A DNA stretch of 40,179 nucleotides from Gonapodya prolifera JEL478 (Eukaryota > Monoblepharomycota > Monoblepharidomycetes > Monoblepharidales > Gonapodyaceae), in the NCBI GenBank assembly GCA_001574975.1, contig KQ965813.1, positions 3,451-43,629 of the forward strand, in the 5' to 3' direction. Shown one piece after another: positions 10,953 to 21,253 of this stretch. The translations under genes were made by a program, and so were the position numbers. Position 1 is the first letter of the stretch, and the number at the start of each line of letters is the position of its first letter. Below the pieces are notes generated by a model that did not search any database, was not told the DNA's origin, and was given only the letters and a program-made list of their open reading frames with translations.

Positions 10953-12994
10953 ATGGCTTCCGTTCCACCTGTCGCCACACTTTCGCCGGTCGAGACAGCT
11001 AAGATTTTGGACGAGAACATGATTTCTCCCCTCGCCCTGGTTGGAATCAGGGATGTTGGAAAAACAAGTCGCGATTTCGATGACGGTGAGTGACTTTCCT
11101 GCTGGACGCATCAATCGACGGACACGTGCATCAACCACGACGTGATATCGCTCTTAGAGCACCCACGTCTCAGAACGTTCCGTCAGTACCTTGAGCATCA
11201 GGGAGCGGCTGATCCGCAAACCGATCCCCCGCAGTTGGCTTCTCCTCTCGAAACTCCCGCCGAAAAGATAGGGTCCGACGCGCCATCATCAAGCTATGCG
11301 CCTCTGTTGCATCTGCTTCCTGGAAAGTTTCTCGCTAGGGCTCTCCGCGCCGCGGGGGTTGACGTCACGATGATCGGTGAAGCCTCCTCGTGACGACCGG
11401 CATTTTTCACTATGAAAATGTCTTTTTATCAACAACTTTGGCAGAGGTGAACCGTTGTGTTCCAGAAAACGCACGAGAATCCATTGCGTCGCCAAGTTCC
11501 TCTGATGTCCAGCACCCGTCAAATATACCCACCCACGACAACCAGAGTCTTGCAAGAGACGTCGCACGAGCTCAGTCCATAAAGCTTGCGCCTGACGTTC
11601 TCGGTCCACCGTCATTGCAACAGACGCGAGAGAATCGTCTTTCAACATTTGACGGAACACAGGTTGACTCCCTGCCAATTGTTTCAGCTTCCAGCAGCGA
11701 TAATGGGCGTACTGTTCCACCGAGTGTTGTTCTCGGTAATGTTCAATCCGACGTCTGTCTTCCGAATCAAGTCGCTCCAGCGGGCGAGCCTTTTCACTCC
11801 GATACACAAGACGGGAAAGCGATGGCCGTTGTCACTTCGACCATAAGCCAGCAGGCGGCCTTGGAATGTACAGGAAATGGAACTCCCGAAAGCAACAGTT
11901 TGCTCCCTCTTGAGTCGCCGACTCCAGGCGTCGACGAACCATTGCCTCAAGACGAGCCACACATGGAACCGCCTCCGCCCGTCATTCTCGGAGCTCCTCG
12001 ATCAACAGGCCAAGGCGAGCTCAACATACAACCGCCGCATGGCACACCAAGCCCACCAGAAGATCGGACCGAACCACACGACGCTGATCTCACACCGACC
12101 GTTCTCGCATCTGCCACTGCCCATCTCCGCAAGATGGTCGAGTTCGTGCAGCACCACGTCAAGACCCTCGACCTCAAATCTTCATGGGACGATCTCAGTT
12201 CAAGCACTGCTTTGATCCTGGGGCACGGTCGTATGCCGTCTGCAACGGATCAAGGCCCAGAAGCTGCGCTCCACGGTCGTCCTTTCGACACCAACCCAAG
12301 CAACAGTGGTCCCAGCGGTCCTCTCATGGTTCTTCTTCGACCAAGCACCTTTCCTATCACAGAGCGTACGAAGGGAGAATTCGTTTTCGGAGCGGAGCTG
12401 TGCTTCGAGGAAGCAGAAGCTGGGGGCGCTGATGGTTCTGTGAGTACCACTGATATCATAAATTTATGCGTCGTACCTTCTCACAACATTCCGCTCTCGT
12501 TCTCCCAGCTCATAGTTATTATTGACTTGCGCTCGTTCTACCCCACTGGGGCCCACCTGCCGTTTGCGCTGTGGCTATTCTCGTCCCACGCTGCGACGCT
12601 CTACACGTCCCGAGTCCACAAGATGGTACTTTACATGTGTCCTTGCGCCGTCAAGTTTCTCTACAGGGGTTTTGTGTGAGTGTGGTGATTGCATTGGAGT
12701 CCCTGAGTTGAGTTCTCACACAATTGGTCTGGGCGGAAGTAGCTCCCTCGTTCCCTCCCGCTACACGTCGATGGTTTCATTTGCCGATACCCCGCAACAA
12801 CTCGCCGACGTGGTTGGTGTCCCCTTGGAAAGCCTCGTTGTTGACCTGGGTGAGTTGACCTGGCAATCCCCGCATTTTAGGACGACTGACCCACCTTGGC
12901 CTCCCATTCTGCAGGGGGGGAAACACCGGCAGGAAAATGCAATACCGTTCAAAGCCTCGTCTTAGATAAGAAGCGATGCATGGTCCGTCCATAA
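10953..12994 (+). CDS. Unrecognised 567-aa protein with disordered centre (gene H)
   Basis: I do not recognise the family. Six exons fit with agreeing phases: 10953-11085, 11158-11376, 11445-12439, 12509-12675, 12740-12849 and 12915-12994. The N-terminal 120 residues look folded (a stretch with LHLLPGKFLARALRAAGVDV). About residues 120-400 are Pro/Ser/Thr-rich and probably disordered. The end looks globular, with a hydrophobic strand-like LIVIIDLRSFYP followed by PFALWLF and a Cys-containing VLYMCPCAVKFLY. The donor at 12676 is preferred over one at 12626 because it keeps the frame and because a relic copy at 14405-14502 preserves the VKFL part. No signal peptide is seen. It lies beside secreted-protein gene S1 and was duplicated with it. 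Confidence 0.6.
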
Positions 12995-13516
12995 TACAAT
13001 GAATTGTTTGCATTACAGGAGCGGGAGATCAATTACAAAAAAAATTCAAGTAAAGATTGGTCTGATTTGTGTAGGTCAAACAAATAAAAGGTGAATGGGA
13101 AAGAAGGGAAAAGTAGGTTGGTGGGTGAGTTGGGCCGAAGCACCCTGAAGCTCGAGGAGGCTCGGCTCGATGACCCGGCACCTCCCTCCAGCGGCGATGT
13201 TTGCAGTGTTTCAACAATCGCTGGCGGCTGCCAGATGCACGCGTTGACTCGGTACCGGAACCAACGGCGACGGGAGTCCTCTGCCAGCACGGACGCGATG
13301 CCCGATACTCGAGGATACCCGCACGCGCACACCTCGATCAGCTGACTAGGTAACACTTCAGGTGCAGGTGTGTGAGCAGGTTTTTATCTTTGCTCGGCAG
13401 GTTCCAATGGGGAGGAACATCGCGTTTCCTGTTTTCCTCTACATATAAAAGCGGGGACAAATCACATCGCGCCCCATTGCTATCACGCTAAAAGTATCGG
13501 CGAAGATGCACTCCAA
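12995..13516. promoter_or_regulatory. Intergenic region with promoter of S1
   Basis: A clean TATAAAA at 13444-13450 lies 67 bases before the S1 start codon. Between them, ATGCACTCCAAATGA (13505-13519) is a five-codon upstream frame that overlaps the S1 start. The rest shows no gene. Confidence 0.55.
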
Positions 13517-14146
13517 ATGAAAGCGAAACACAGTGCTGTGTATGTGCTCGTTGTGCTCATGATGGGAGAGGCGTTTGCTCGCCCTCAAGGTATGTTCATC
13601 TTCGCAGTTGCCGCCAATCTTCTCCAATCTTCATCCAACATTTTCTGCTGCCCCGGTGCTTCTCTTCCTACGACGATACTGTTTCCTCCCCTTCTCCCTC
13701 ACTCTCTCCACCTCTCTCGCTCTCTATGCGTATTTGCGACATCACCACGCGTTCATTTCACCGCAACTCTCCCATGACTTCATAATGTCGTTCAGGACTT
13801 GCTGAGGGATCAGACGCCATATCGTGCAGTATTCCTGGGCAAGCTTGCCGCTGCTATAACCATGGAGCTCGCGGACTTGACGAGACAGGGCTGATCAATG
13901 CGTTGTGCAACGTGTGCACTCTGGTGATAAGTGACGGTAAGTCCCACCACGTCTTTTGACGTACTTTGTTTTGCTTGACCCTGCCACTTGAACGAAATCA
14001 TAGCAAACAACGTCATTTGTGGTACCACCTGTCGGGATGGGAGCTGCCCCGCGGAAAACCATGGCGTGCAGCTTTACAGCGGGAGCAGTTGCCAATGCCT
14101 TGTCTCGGCACAGGTTGGAGAGGTTTCCAAGTCCTGCCCAAAGTAA
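13517..14146 (+). CDS. Small secreted cysteine-rich protein S1
   Basis: Three exons (13517-13589, 13796-13936, 14004-14146; phases agree) give 118 aa. A signal peptide opens the protein: a basic MKAKH start, a hydrophobic AVYVLVVLMM core and an AFA-type cleavage site near residue 21. The mature part has a CSIPGQACRCYNHGARGL block, an LCNVCTL block, and a last exon with ICGTTC and CQC ending in SCPK, about ten cysteines in all, enough for several disulfides. No enzyme motif is visible. Proteins of this shape in fungi include effectors, defence peptides and surface proteins; which applies here is unknown. A related gene S2 lies 1.4 kb downstream. Confidence 0.75.
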
Positions 14147-14404
14147 CAAACATATAGAATATAGATGATCACTCTCTTCTTTGACTGATGCTATAAAGAG
14201 TAACCCTGTGGCAACTTTTCAATGTATCGGAGGAAACGGTTCCCGTAAACTCCATGTATTTGGAGCACTCGAAAAAGGGTGATGTAGCTTTGTTTGCCCG
14301 TCGTGTCCGCCACTCGAGCTCATCGCAGGGTTCGGCGGGGTTGGTGGGGCTTGTAAATTGCAAATGTGCCGTCGACGTTTAATCACCAGCAGAGGGCATA
14401 AAAT

Positions 14405-14502
14405 CTCATCGTCATCACTGATTTGAGCTCTTTCTACCCAGCGCGGGTCCGTTTGTCGTTTATGCGCGCTGTAGCTCTTCCCGTCGTGAAGTTTTTGCAA
14501 AC
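14405..14502 (+). pseudogene. Relic of gene H, exon 4
   Basis: A 98-base stretch encodes LIVITDLSSFYPARV and then VVKFL, matching LIVIIDLRSFYPTGA and AVKFL of gene H exon 4 (12509-12675), with about 66 bases missing between. It ends at a GTGAGG donor, as the parent exon ends at GTGAGT. No other exon of gene H was found nearby, so this is a fragment. Confidence 0.65.
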
Positions 14503-15529
14503 GTGAGGAGATAAATCAAAATCAAAAGTTGAGGTACGTGTGGATCATACTGTAAGTTTGTGAACTGTCAACGCCGGAGGCCCCCACCTCCTTTTCCCTT
14601 TCTACATCGCTCTACGAATGCTGGTGGCGACGGGGGAGACGGACCTACCTCGCCCAGTCAACAGGATCGCTCACCCGTCTCACAGGAGCTGCCGAGGCAT
14701 CAAATGGATTCCCTGTTGTTCAGTACTATCATGCTGTCAAAGGATGTGCACGTGTCATTGTCACAGAGAATCCCCACGTCAGTGGAAAGCAATGCAGGTG
14801 TAGCGCATCATGATCGCTCGTATTTGACACGTGAATAAAGGTAGTTGGAAGTGGGGAGAGCTGACGGGAGCGTGAGTGGCAACAGGAAATCGCTCTCTTC
14901 CAATAGGGCAAATAACTTCGCTGTGCAACGGTTGCGATAAGCTCCGAAAGGGAGTCCTATCTGACAAAAGAGTCCTCTGTCGTCAGGCTTCTCTCGTTTG
15001 GACCCTCCGCTCTGCAGGATTCCGCACAGGGTCAGTCGTCCATTTCCACGGAACGCTGCACCAGAGGAGGAGCTGGAGGCCCGAGGAGTGGGACGCAGAT
15101 AGAACAAAGCTATCCATTACAGACGCGAGGTTGTCAGCGTGGTCTCGATCCAAGTGGCGTGGTTGTCAGAGCGCAGCTAGTCAGGTGATCGCGTGCCCAG
15201 CGGCGCCACAGCACCACAGCACCACAGCACCCGTGCGCACCAACCGAGTTCTGACTCTCCTGCGGCAGAGCTCCAGTGTTTGTGGAATGTGCCGGATTTG
15301 TGCGTGGCTCGCTGCTAGAAAATGCGGGGAGGGGAATAATGAGTATTCACAGATGAGTGATGTACACATGAACTTATGTACCTTGTCAGGTCAACAGCCA
15401 GGGCGCAGGGGCGTGCGCAGGTTTGCTTTGAGCTTTATCAGGCCCGCATCATCCAAATTTCCCTCGTCCATCTATGTAAGTGCTGCCACATCGTGTCGCA
15501 CGGGTACCACGCTACAAGGGTCGGCACCG
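14503..15529. other. Region between H relic and S2, no gene recognised
   Basis: About 1 kb without a supported exon chain. One forward frame stays open from 14876 through S2 to 15946, but its upstream part has no recognisable content. No TATA box was found in front of S2. Confidence 0.4.
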
Positions 15530-16033
15530 ATGCACTCCAACGTCAAAGTGATGCACGTCGCTGTGTTTGTTCTCATTGCTCTCGCGATCGGACAGGTTTT
15601 CGCTCACACACCTGGTATGTTTGGGGCTATTACCCGCGCTTTTCTTCTCCATCCAAAACATTCTGTTGCACCCGTGCTTTCTTTTCCGCAACGATGCTGT
15701 TCCCTCAGGTCTCTCACATACACATCGGCACGCCGCACATTCATTTCCGACTCTCCAATCGCCACTCGCTCCTCCTGCTCAGAACACGCCGAGCGAGCTA
15801 ATGACATATCCTGCAGCGTTCCCGGGAAAACGTGTTGCTGCTACAATTACGGAGCACGCGGGCTTGACCAGAAGGCACTGACTTTGGCGTTATGCGACCG
15901 GTGCACGCTGGTCAAGGTTGATGGTGAGTCCCGTCCGCGTCTATGACTTCTGTGGCGGTTCGGCCACACAACCTTGGCAAGAATAGATGCCCAGTTGACT
16001 ATCGATGTATCAACACAATTCACCGGTCGGTAG
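15530..16033 (+). CDS. Small secreted cysteine-rich protein S2, S1 paralogue
   Basis: Exon 1 (15530-15614) encodes MHSNVK, a hydrophobic VFVLIALAIGQVFA segment and a likely cleavage site, i.e. a signal peptide. Exon 2 (15783-15923) is 141 bases, exactly as in S1, and encodes CSVPGKTCCCYNYGARGL and LCDRCTLV, clearly related to S1. Exon 3 (15987-16033) is uncertain: the phase-correct frame runs only 15 codons and lacks the cysteine pattern of S1 exon 3, whereas another frame across 15987-16170 does contain spaced cysteines. The gene may have a diverged or frame-shifted end. Start and exon 2 are well supported; the C-terminus is not. Confidence 0.6.
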
Positions 16034-16472
16034 CCTTGAACCATCTCAAAATGCAAGCCTCTCTCTGCCCCAGCAACGGAGCCGGCTGTGAGCTGTCCAA
16101 GTTTCCGGGATCTTCTCCGGGCGGGGAAGTATGCCCAACACTCTTCATATCGTGGGAGCTGGGGCAAGATTGAGTTCACTGAACACTGTTAGCATTGGCG
16201 AGACCGGTTTGGATAGAAGAAAAAATGGCACGAAGGTCGGCAGAGGTTGTACCAATAATCTACGCATATTTTGCGGTGCATAACCGTGATAACGTGTGCT
16301 GTCTGCGAATCCGGCAAAAAAACAAANAAAAAAAAAAAAAAAAAACGACTGAACGGAATCAATGTAAAGAAAAAGAATCTAACAACGCACACAGAAGAAG
16401 TAGAGTCACCGGTGTTGGTTTTCCTTTCCAACGCCCAAGCTCCAACCAAAATATCACCCGGAACTTCAAAAA
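16034..16472. other. Intergenic, with a poly-A tract
   Basis: It contains a run of about 18 A around 16323-16346 interrupted by one unresolved base (N at 16327). No gene was recognised; it is the 3' flank of the minus-strand gene that follows. Confidence 0.5.
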
Positions 16473-18437
16473 TCAAAACTCCCTAAAATCAACTCCATTG
16501 TCGATGCTGTTGCGCGCATCAATTATATCCACTGCAAGGTGTATAGGCCGGTCAACGTCCCGTATAATTTCAGGCACGTTCTGCTGATTCTGCAGCGGTA
16601 TCGCCGCAACCCGCAGTAGCGCGTCCCCCCCATCCAACTCCTGACAGAACCCCATCTCCACGCGTCCACCGCCGCCATGTGGTGACCGACCCTGCGCTCC
16701 AAGGGGCTTGGGAACGGGACCACACCATGCAGAAAGCACCTTTAGGGTTGTTTCGATGGTCTCTGGGTCCTTGCTGAACAGCCGCATAGAGACGGCACGC
16801 AGGGGTTCAGTATCAGTGTGGGAGAAGAACATGTTGAAGTGCTTTTCACTACATAGGGCGGGGTCCCCAAGGATAAACCAGAATGTTGACGTGAGACTTG
16901 GAATGGACTGCGCCTCCCGCCATTCGTCGGCAATAGTCTTCGTCTGAGGATCTTGTCCAAAAACAAAGCTGGTTTGAATTTGGTTGAAAGTGAGCTGCTC
17001 CAGTAGAATATGTGAACTGGGGTGCCGCCCGGACACCAACTCACCCGCAGTAAGTCACAGGAGTGTTATATTCTTTTGCAATACCAGTACGCCGAAACTG
17101 AGACTCCAAGAGCATCTGCCTCTTGGGACTTCCAAATTTCAGTCCATTGTAGAAGTCCATCAAGCTTCCTGGGCGCGGTACAAGCTCAGGAAGTTTGGGC
17201 TGCAGTCCCTCATACAATGCAAATAAGCGACCGTCATTTCCGCCCAGAAAGAGAGACAATTCCTCTATTGCTGCTCCTGGTAGAGTTATTGTGGTCCTAG
17301 CCATGCCAGGCTGTTTCAACCACAAGTAACTTACAGGATGATTACTGGGTGAGCCCTGGTAATGGCCAGGCATATCCTTGATGACAACAACGCACGAAAT
17401 CTTCTTTTTATATAAGTGCTTCAGACGCTTTGAAAGGGAGTAAAATCAATGGCGGGCTTCCCGGAAGCTACTCAAAATGTCCACATCATCCAACCACAGT
17501 GGTTTTGGTTCTAGAGCCTTGTCAAACTTGTCCTTTGTCTCTAGAATGTCAGCAGTATTTGGAAGTCCAAATCCTGCTTCAATTCTCATGGCCAGAATGG
17601 CCTGCACTTCAGGCGTTGTCAAAACAATCTTATCCAACCAGTTTTGGCCCTTTTCAATGGTGGCACCAGAGTTCTTTAGTGCCATATTTGATTTTAGGTC
17701 CACAAGATCCACAAAACACTTTTGTAAGTACTTCCCACTTTGAAAAAGCTGCCTCCAGATACCCTTCTGTGAACACCGACATCCTCCACTTCATGATTAA
17801 GTTAGATATGGTTTGGGCGTCCTTGGATCCTTAGCAGTAAGCAATAAGCGCTCACTGAAATTCTGCTCTGAAAAGCTCGTTGGCACCATCAAGAGACTTA
17901 ACGACACGGCGGAGACATCTCTGCACCAGAGCAAATCCATCTGATTGATCACAGAGCATTTGGAAGCGGTCATGGTATAAGAGTAAATCGTCAAGCCATT
18001 TGAGAGAGTTAATCGCAACAACGTCTTCTAGAGCATAAACAATCTTGTCCAGGCTGAATGAAGGGCGAAATGACTTTCACCAAGTTCACAAAATCAAGAT
18101 CTTGCGGCATTCGTCACCTACCTCGTGACAACGGTGTTAATTGGAGTGAGGTGGAGAGTCATTGCGACAGGTGTAGCTCTTTCCATTAGCTCTGGTATCC
18201 TCAGCCATTCCGCCCTAGCTTGTTCTGGGGTTGAAACAGTGCTGATGTTCCAGATTGTTGCAGTCACGCTCGCCACTAAGGACTCTTGAAGCTCGTCTAC
18301 TTTGCTTTGAATTGCCGCATGCCCAGAAAGCCGACCCTCAAACACAAAGGCTTTCAACTGTGCATCCAATTCTCCGGTTGTAAGCTGCTTTGCTAAGGAA
18401 GTGGATAATTTTGTCTTGAATTGGATATGGGCAGTAG
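16473..18437 (-). pseudogene. SNTX-like gene, 3' part (downstream of transposon)
   Basis: This is the larger, C-terminal piece of a minus-strand gene whose 5' part lies at 21251-21835. Exon-like blocks include 18437-18122, 18053-17856, about 17800-17044 and 17012-16473, with GT-AG junctions. The first block matches the part of stonustoxin-family proteins following the ATHVVT segment, including a PELMERATPVAMTLHLTP stretch like their PKLLGE..AVPVKVWL. Later blocks are helical and contain VVVIKDMPGHYQGS; their role is unknown. The gene is interrupted by the transposon at 18437 and carries an in-frame TGA at 17446-17448 between two blocks in the same frame. Fungal members of this family are mostly uncharacterised, and no toxic function is implied. 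Family call is by remembered resemblance. Confidence 0.55.
18435..18437. repeat. Possible 3-bp target-site duplication TAG (left)
   Basis: TAG sits directly outside the left terminal repeat and again directly outside the right one (21251-21253), as expected for a PIF/Harbinger insertion. Confidence 0.55.
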
Positions 18438-18577
18438 AGAGTTTGCGCACTACACTTTTTTGCTTGTAAAATTTACCGTAGAGCCTCTGTGGCGCAGCCC
18501 AAGGAAAATTTGACAGTAAAATTCTCCTGTAGCGTGACCCTACAGGAAGGTCACTTTCCTCAACCTTTTTTGCAACA

Positions 18578-19865
18578 ATGCGGGGTCCAAGAGGCAGATT
18601 TGTTGTTCCACATCGCGCACCAACCCAACAAGGTGAGAATTTCTCAGGGGCAGCGTCCTCATGCCGTCGCTCATCCTCATTGTGACCTCGTTGTTGTCAC
18701 CTAAATTTAGCCTTTGATTCTCAAAATCCCACTGGCGCAGAAGTTGAAAACACCCCGCCAGCCCTTTTTATAGTGGAAAGGGATGCCAAGCCTGCTGGAG
18801 AAGCGGATAGCAGTGGTGACACGTGCCCTTGCACCATCAAGTGACTCCTTTTTCCTGGACTTGATTCAAGCCCGATTCTCCCCCGTTTCCACATATTACT
18901 AAATATCTATCTGCATCTATATCAGGTGTGCTTAATAGACCCATTGCTGGGGCACGTGGGCCTCAATTCCGCAAGCTCACCAGGAAGGTCGGCAAACCCT
19001 CGTTGTTGTGGACCCAATTGCTGACGGAAGCGATTGCAATCCTGCCGTACTGGAAGAGCGCCTTGGAATCAATTGGTGTGAAGCAAGCGCGGATGATTGC
19101 AAACTTGGAGGCGGCAGGGCCCAAGTGGATTGGAGTCAAATGGAAACCAATTGACACTGCACTCAGTTGGGCTCTTGCGTGGATTCAAGCGGAGGAGGAG
19201 AACGACCGAAGGTTGACGGGTGAGAACAAGGAATACACAGAGCTCAACCAGCTCTTGGAAGAGTGGTATGATGTGGTGAGAGTCCAAAGTCAATGTGCAA
19301 TTGTTTGTGTTCCCACAGCATCACGTCTGCCATTTCAGCATCACAACAAAGAACTCAAGCACCAGAACAAGAAATGGGCAAAGGAGAACTCGGTTGCAGA
19401 CAAGGAATATGTCTAAGGTAAGTAATCAGTCGCTGAGTTACTGTGACGGAGTCCCACACCCTTCTGCAACATTTAGCACTTCTCAACAAGTCATGCTCGG
19501 TGTACGAAACACTGAAGCGGCCCTCAGGGACGATACCTGGTGGGGATTTGGAAGAGGACGTGGAAAGCAACCAAACCCCCCTTGCGTTGAAGAAAACCCG
19601 TAAGCATTTGCGGAAAAGCAACAAAGGAATGGAAGGAAGCACAGGGAATGGACTATTGAAACTTGGACGGGACTCTGCACTGAAAACAGAGCAGTTCCAG
19701 GAGGAAGAGCTGAGGTGGAAGCGCGATTTCATGGATCTGGAGGTGCAAAAGCTCCAGCTGGATTGCGAGAGGTTTGAGGAGGATAAGAAGGATTGGGAGG
19801 CATTGCAGAAGAAGGACGAGGCTCTGCTGGCGGCGTTGGCGCGCTTTACTAGCATAGGTAAATAG
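18578..19865 (+). pseudogene. Harbinger accessory (putative DNA-binding) protein, one in-frame stop
   Basis: Exons 18578-18632, 18926-19275, 19339-19417 and 19477-19865 join in phase. A TAA at 19414-19416, just before the third donor, interrupts the frame; a single C-to-T change from CAA would explain it. The N-terminal 120 residues are helical and Trp-rich (PKWIGVKWKPIDTALSW). The C-terminal part is a charged coiled coil (RWKRDFMDLEVQKLQLDCE) ending in ALLAALARF. Harbinger elements normally carry a Myb/SANT-like DNA-binding partner that imports and targets the transposase. Position and architecture fit that role, but I cannot confirm the Myb fold by eye. Confidence 0.55.
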
Positions 19866-19930
19866 CGAGATGGAATGAAATTTAAAGACTAATATATTAG
19901 ATTTATTCTATTGTTCAATAAACACTAATT

Positions 19931-21068
19931 CTAAGCATTGACTGGGCGGAGGTACGTCTCAAGTGGGGGCGGCGCAATTCCAAATAAGTCCACTACTTGA
20001 CTACCATAAAGACAAGTGTGACAGTTTGTAAGAAGAACTGCCACACTGTAGAATAATGCCACAGGCTGAAGGAGGAATTTCTGGTTCTTTTTAAAGTCCA
20101 CCCATGCAAAGAGAGTCACAATCTTACTGAAACTCCATTCCACAGAAATCCTGACAGCACTCATATCAGCATTGTGCTGCCTCTGAGCCTGGGTGAGGCG
20201 TGCTGAACGAAATGGGGAGAGGAGATGGATGTTCTTGCCATAGGCAGGGTCCCCATACAGCTGCACAGGAGTTCCATTGGCAGACCAAGCTGTAAGGCAA
20301 AAGTTAAAGAGAATACATCAAATAGCATCATGTGAACACGCACCATGATTGTGAAGGATGTCAGGGAGTGTACTCTCTCTGTAGACTCTTGCATCATGCC
20401 GTTTCCCATTAAAAGGTCTGTGCAGTCGCAGGATTCCATCTGCTATAAGCACTCCCTGGTACTTAATAGCATGAGCTTGCTTCCATCCATTGTACCACAG
20501 CTCCTGGCGCCTGCTTGGTCAGGCAATGGGTCGCAATGTACCATCTACGAACCCAAAAACTGACGAAAGTGGTGCCCCGGCAGCATGGACTGCCGCACAG
20601 CAGGAATCCAAGTAGCCCGGAGACATCAAGTCCTTGTCCCACTCCATAACATGTCGAAAGTGGCCGTAGATGTGCTCCGTGACCTCCAAAGCAATGCGCG
20701 AAATTTGGGAGATATCCCTCCCAACCAAGATTGCAACCTCCCCAAGCTGTCCGGGGTACAACAGACGCTTAAGAAGGATGCACAAAGCATCCCTGCCAGA
20801 AATTGCCAGGCGATTCGAGGTGATGAGCCTGTCCGGGAGCTGGAGGGCGATATGCAACCTTGCAACGTCCGCCTTTCCAAACCTGGTCGTCCTACCCTCA
20901 GACACCAGCATCGCCGCAATATTCAAGAAGAACTCACCGAAAATGATAAATAAAATCGGCATTGCTCAAGGAATCGAACAAAATCAGCTCCTGCAAGAGT
21001 GTCAACGATGGCGGTGGCCGCCGGCGACGTTCTTCCTTGCACCCAGCGGCGGCCTGCATCAGCAACAT
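19931..21068 (-). pseudogene. PIF/Harbinger transposase (HARBI1-like), one in-frame stop
   Basis: Three minus-strand exons (21068-20938, 20882-20344, 20289-19931) join in phase for 342 codons. The order of motifs is that of fungal HARBI1-like DDE nucleases: an N-terminal LLQELILFDSLSNADFIYHF, then GRDALCILLKRL, FGFVDGTLRPIA with the first catalytic Asp, LWYNGWKQAHAIKYQGV, GKRHDARVY, then LYGDPAYGKN with the second Asp and SVEWSFSKI with the catalytic Glu. All three acidic residues remain. A TGA at 20519-20521 falls right after RPIA where family members usually have Arg, so CGA to TGA is the likely change. An alternative upstream ATG at 21122 exists. Confidence 0.85.
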
Positions 21069-21235
21069 TGTATCCTGATCCGATCCAGCACTTGAGCCAT
21101 GTACAGTAAGGAATCGGAGCATTCCTGGCGTGAAATAAGGGAAAGTGCCAGAGTAAAACTTTCGGAGGTGCGCAAGGTCATTTCATATTTTATTATCTCT
21201 TCGGCTAGGGGAAAATTCTACAGTAAATTTTACTT

Positions 21236-21253
21236 GGTGCGCAAACTCCCTAG
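21236..21253. repeat. Right terminal inverted repeat plus flanking TAG
   Basis: GGTGCGCAAACTCCC ends the element at 21250 and is the inverse of the left end; TAG follows at 21251-21253, repeating the triplet outside the left end. Confidence 0.7.

Larger units (their letters stand above)
18438..21250. mobile_element. PIF/Harbinger DNA transposon, 2.8 kb
   Basis: The left end reads AGAGTTTGCGCAC (18438-18450); the right end, read inward on the other strand, is GGGAGTTTGCGCACC (21250-21236). A second shared inverted block, GTAAAATTTAC(C/T)GTAGA, follows inside each end, displaced by about 11 bases on the left. The element carries a DDE transposase on - and a second protein gene on +, pointing tail to tail. 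This two-gene design is typical of Harbinger elements. TAG flanks both ends. Each gene has one in-frame stop, so this copy is probably immobile unless helped by another. Confidence 0.85.

Noticed and set aside
14876-15946. A 356-codon forward open frame running into and through S2
   Set aside because: Only its S2 exons have recognisable content, and it crosses clear GT-AG introns whose position matches S1; the upstream part has no family resemblance and no conserved start.
16323-16346. Poly-A run as evidence of a retroposed gene
   Set aside because: No intronless gene copy precedes it and no flanking target duplication was found; the run includes an unresolved base and may be an assembly weak point.
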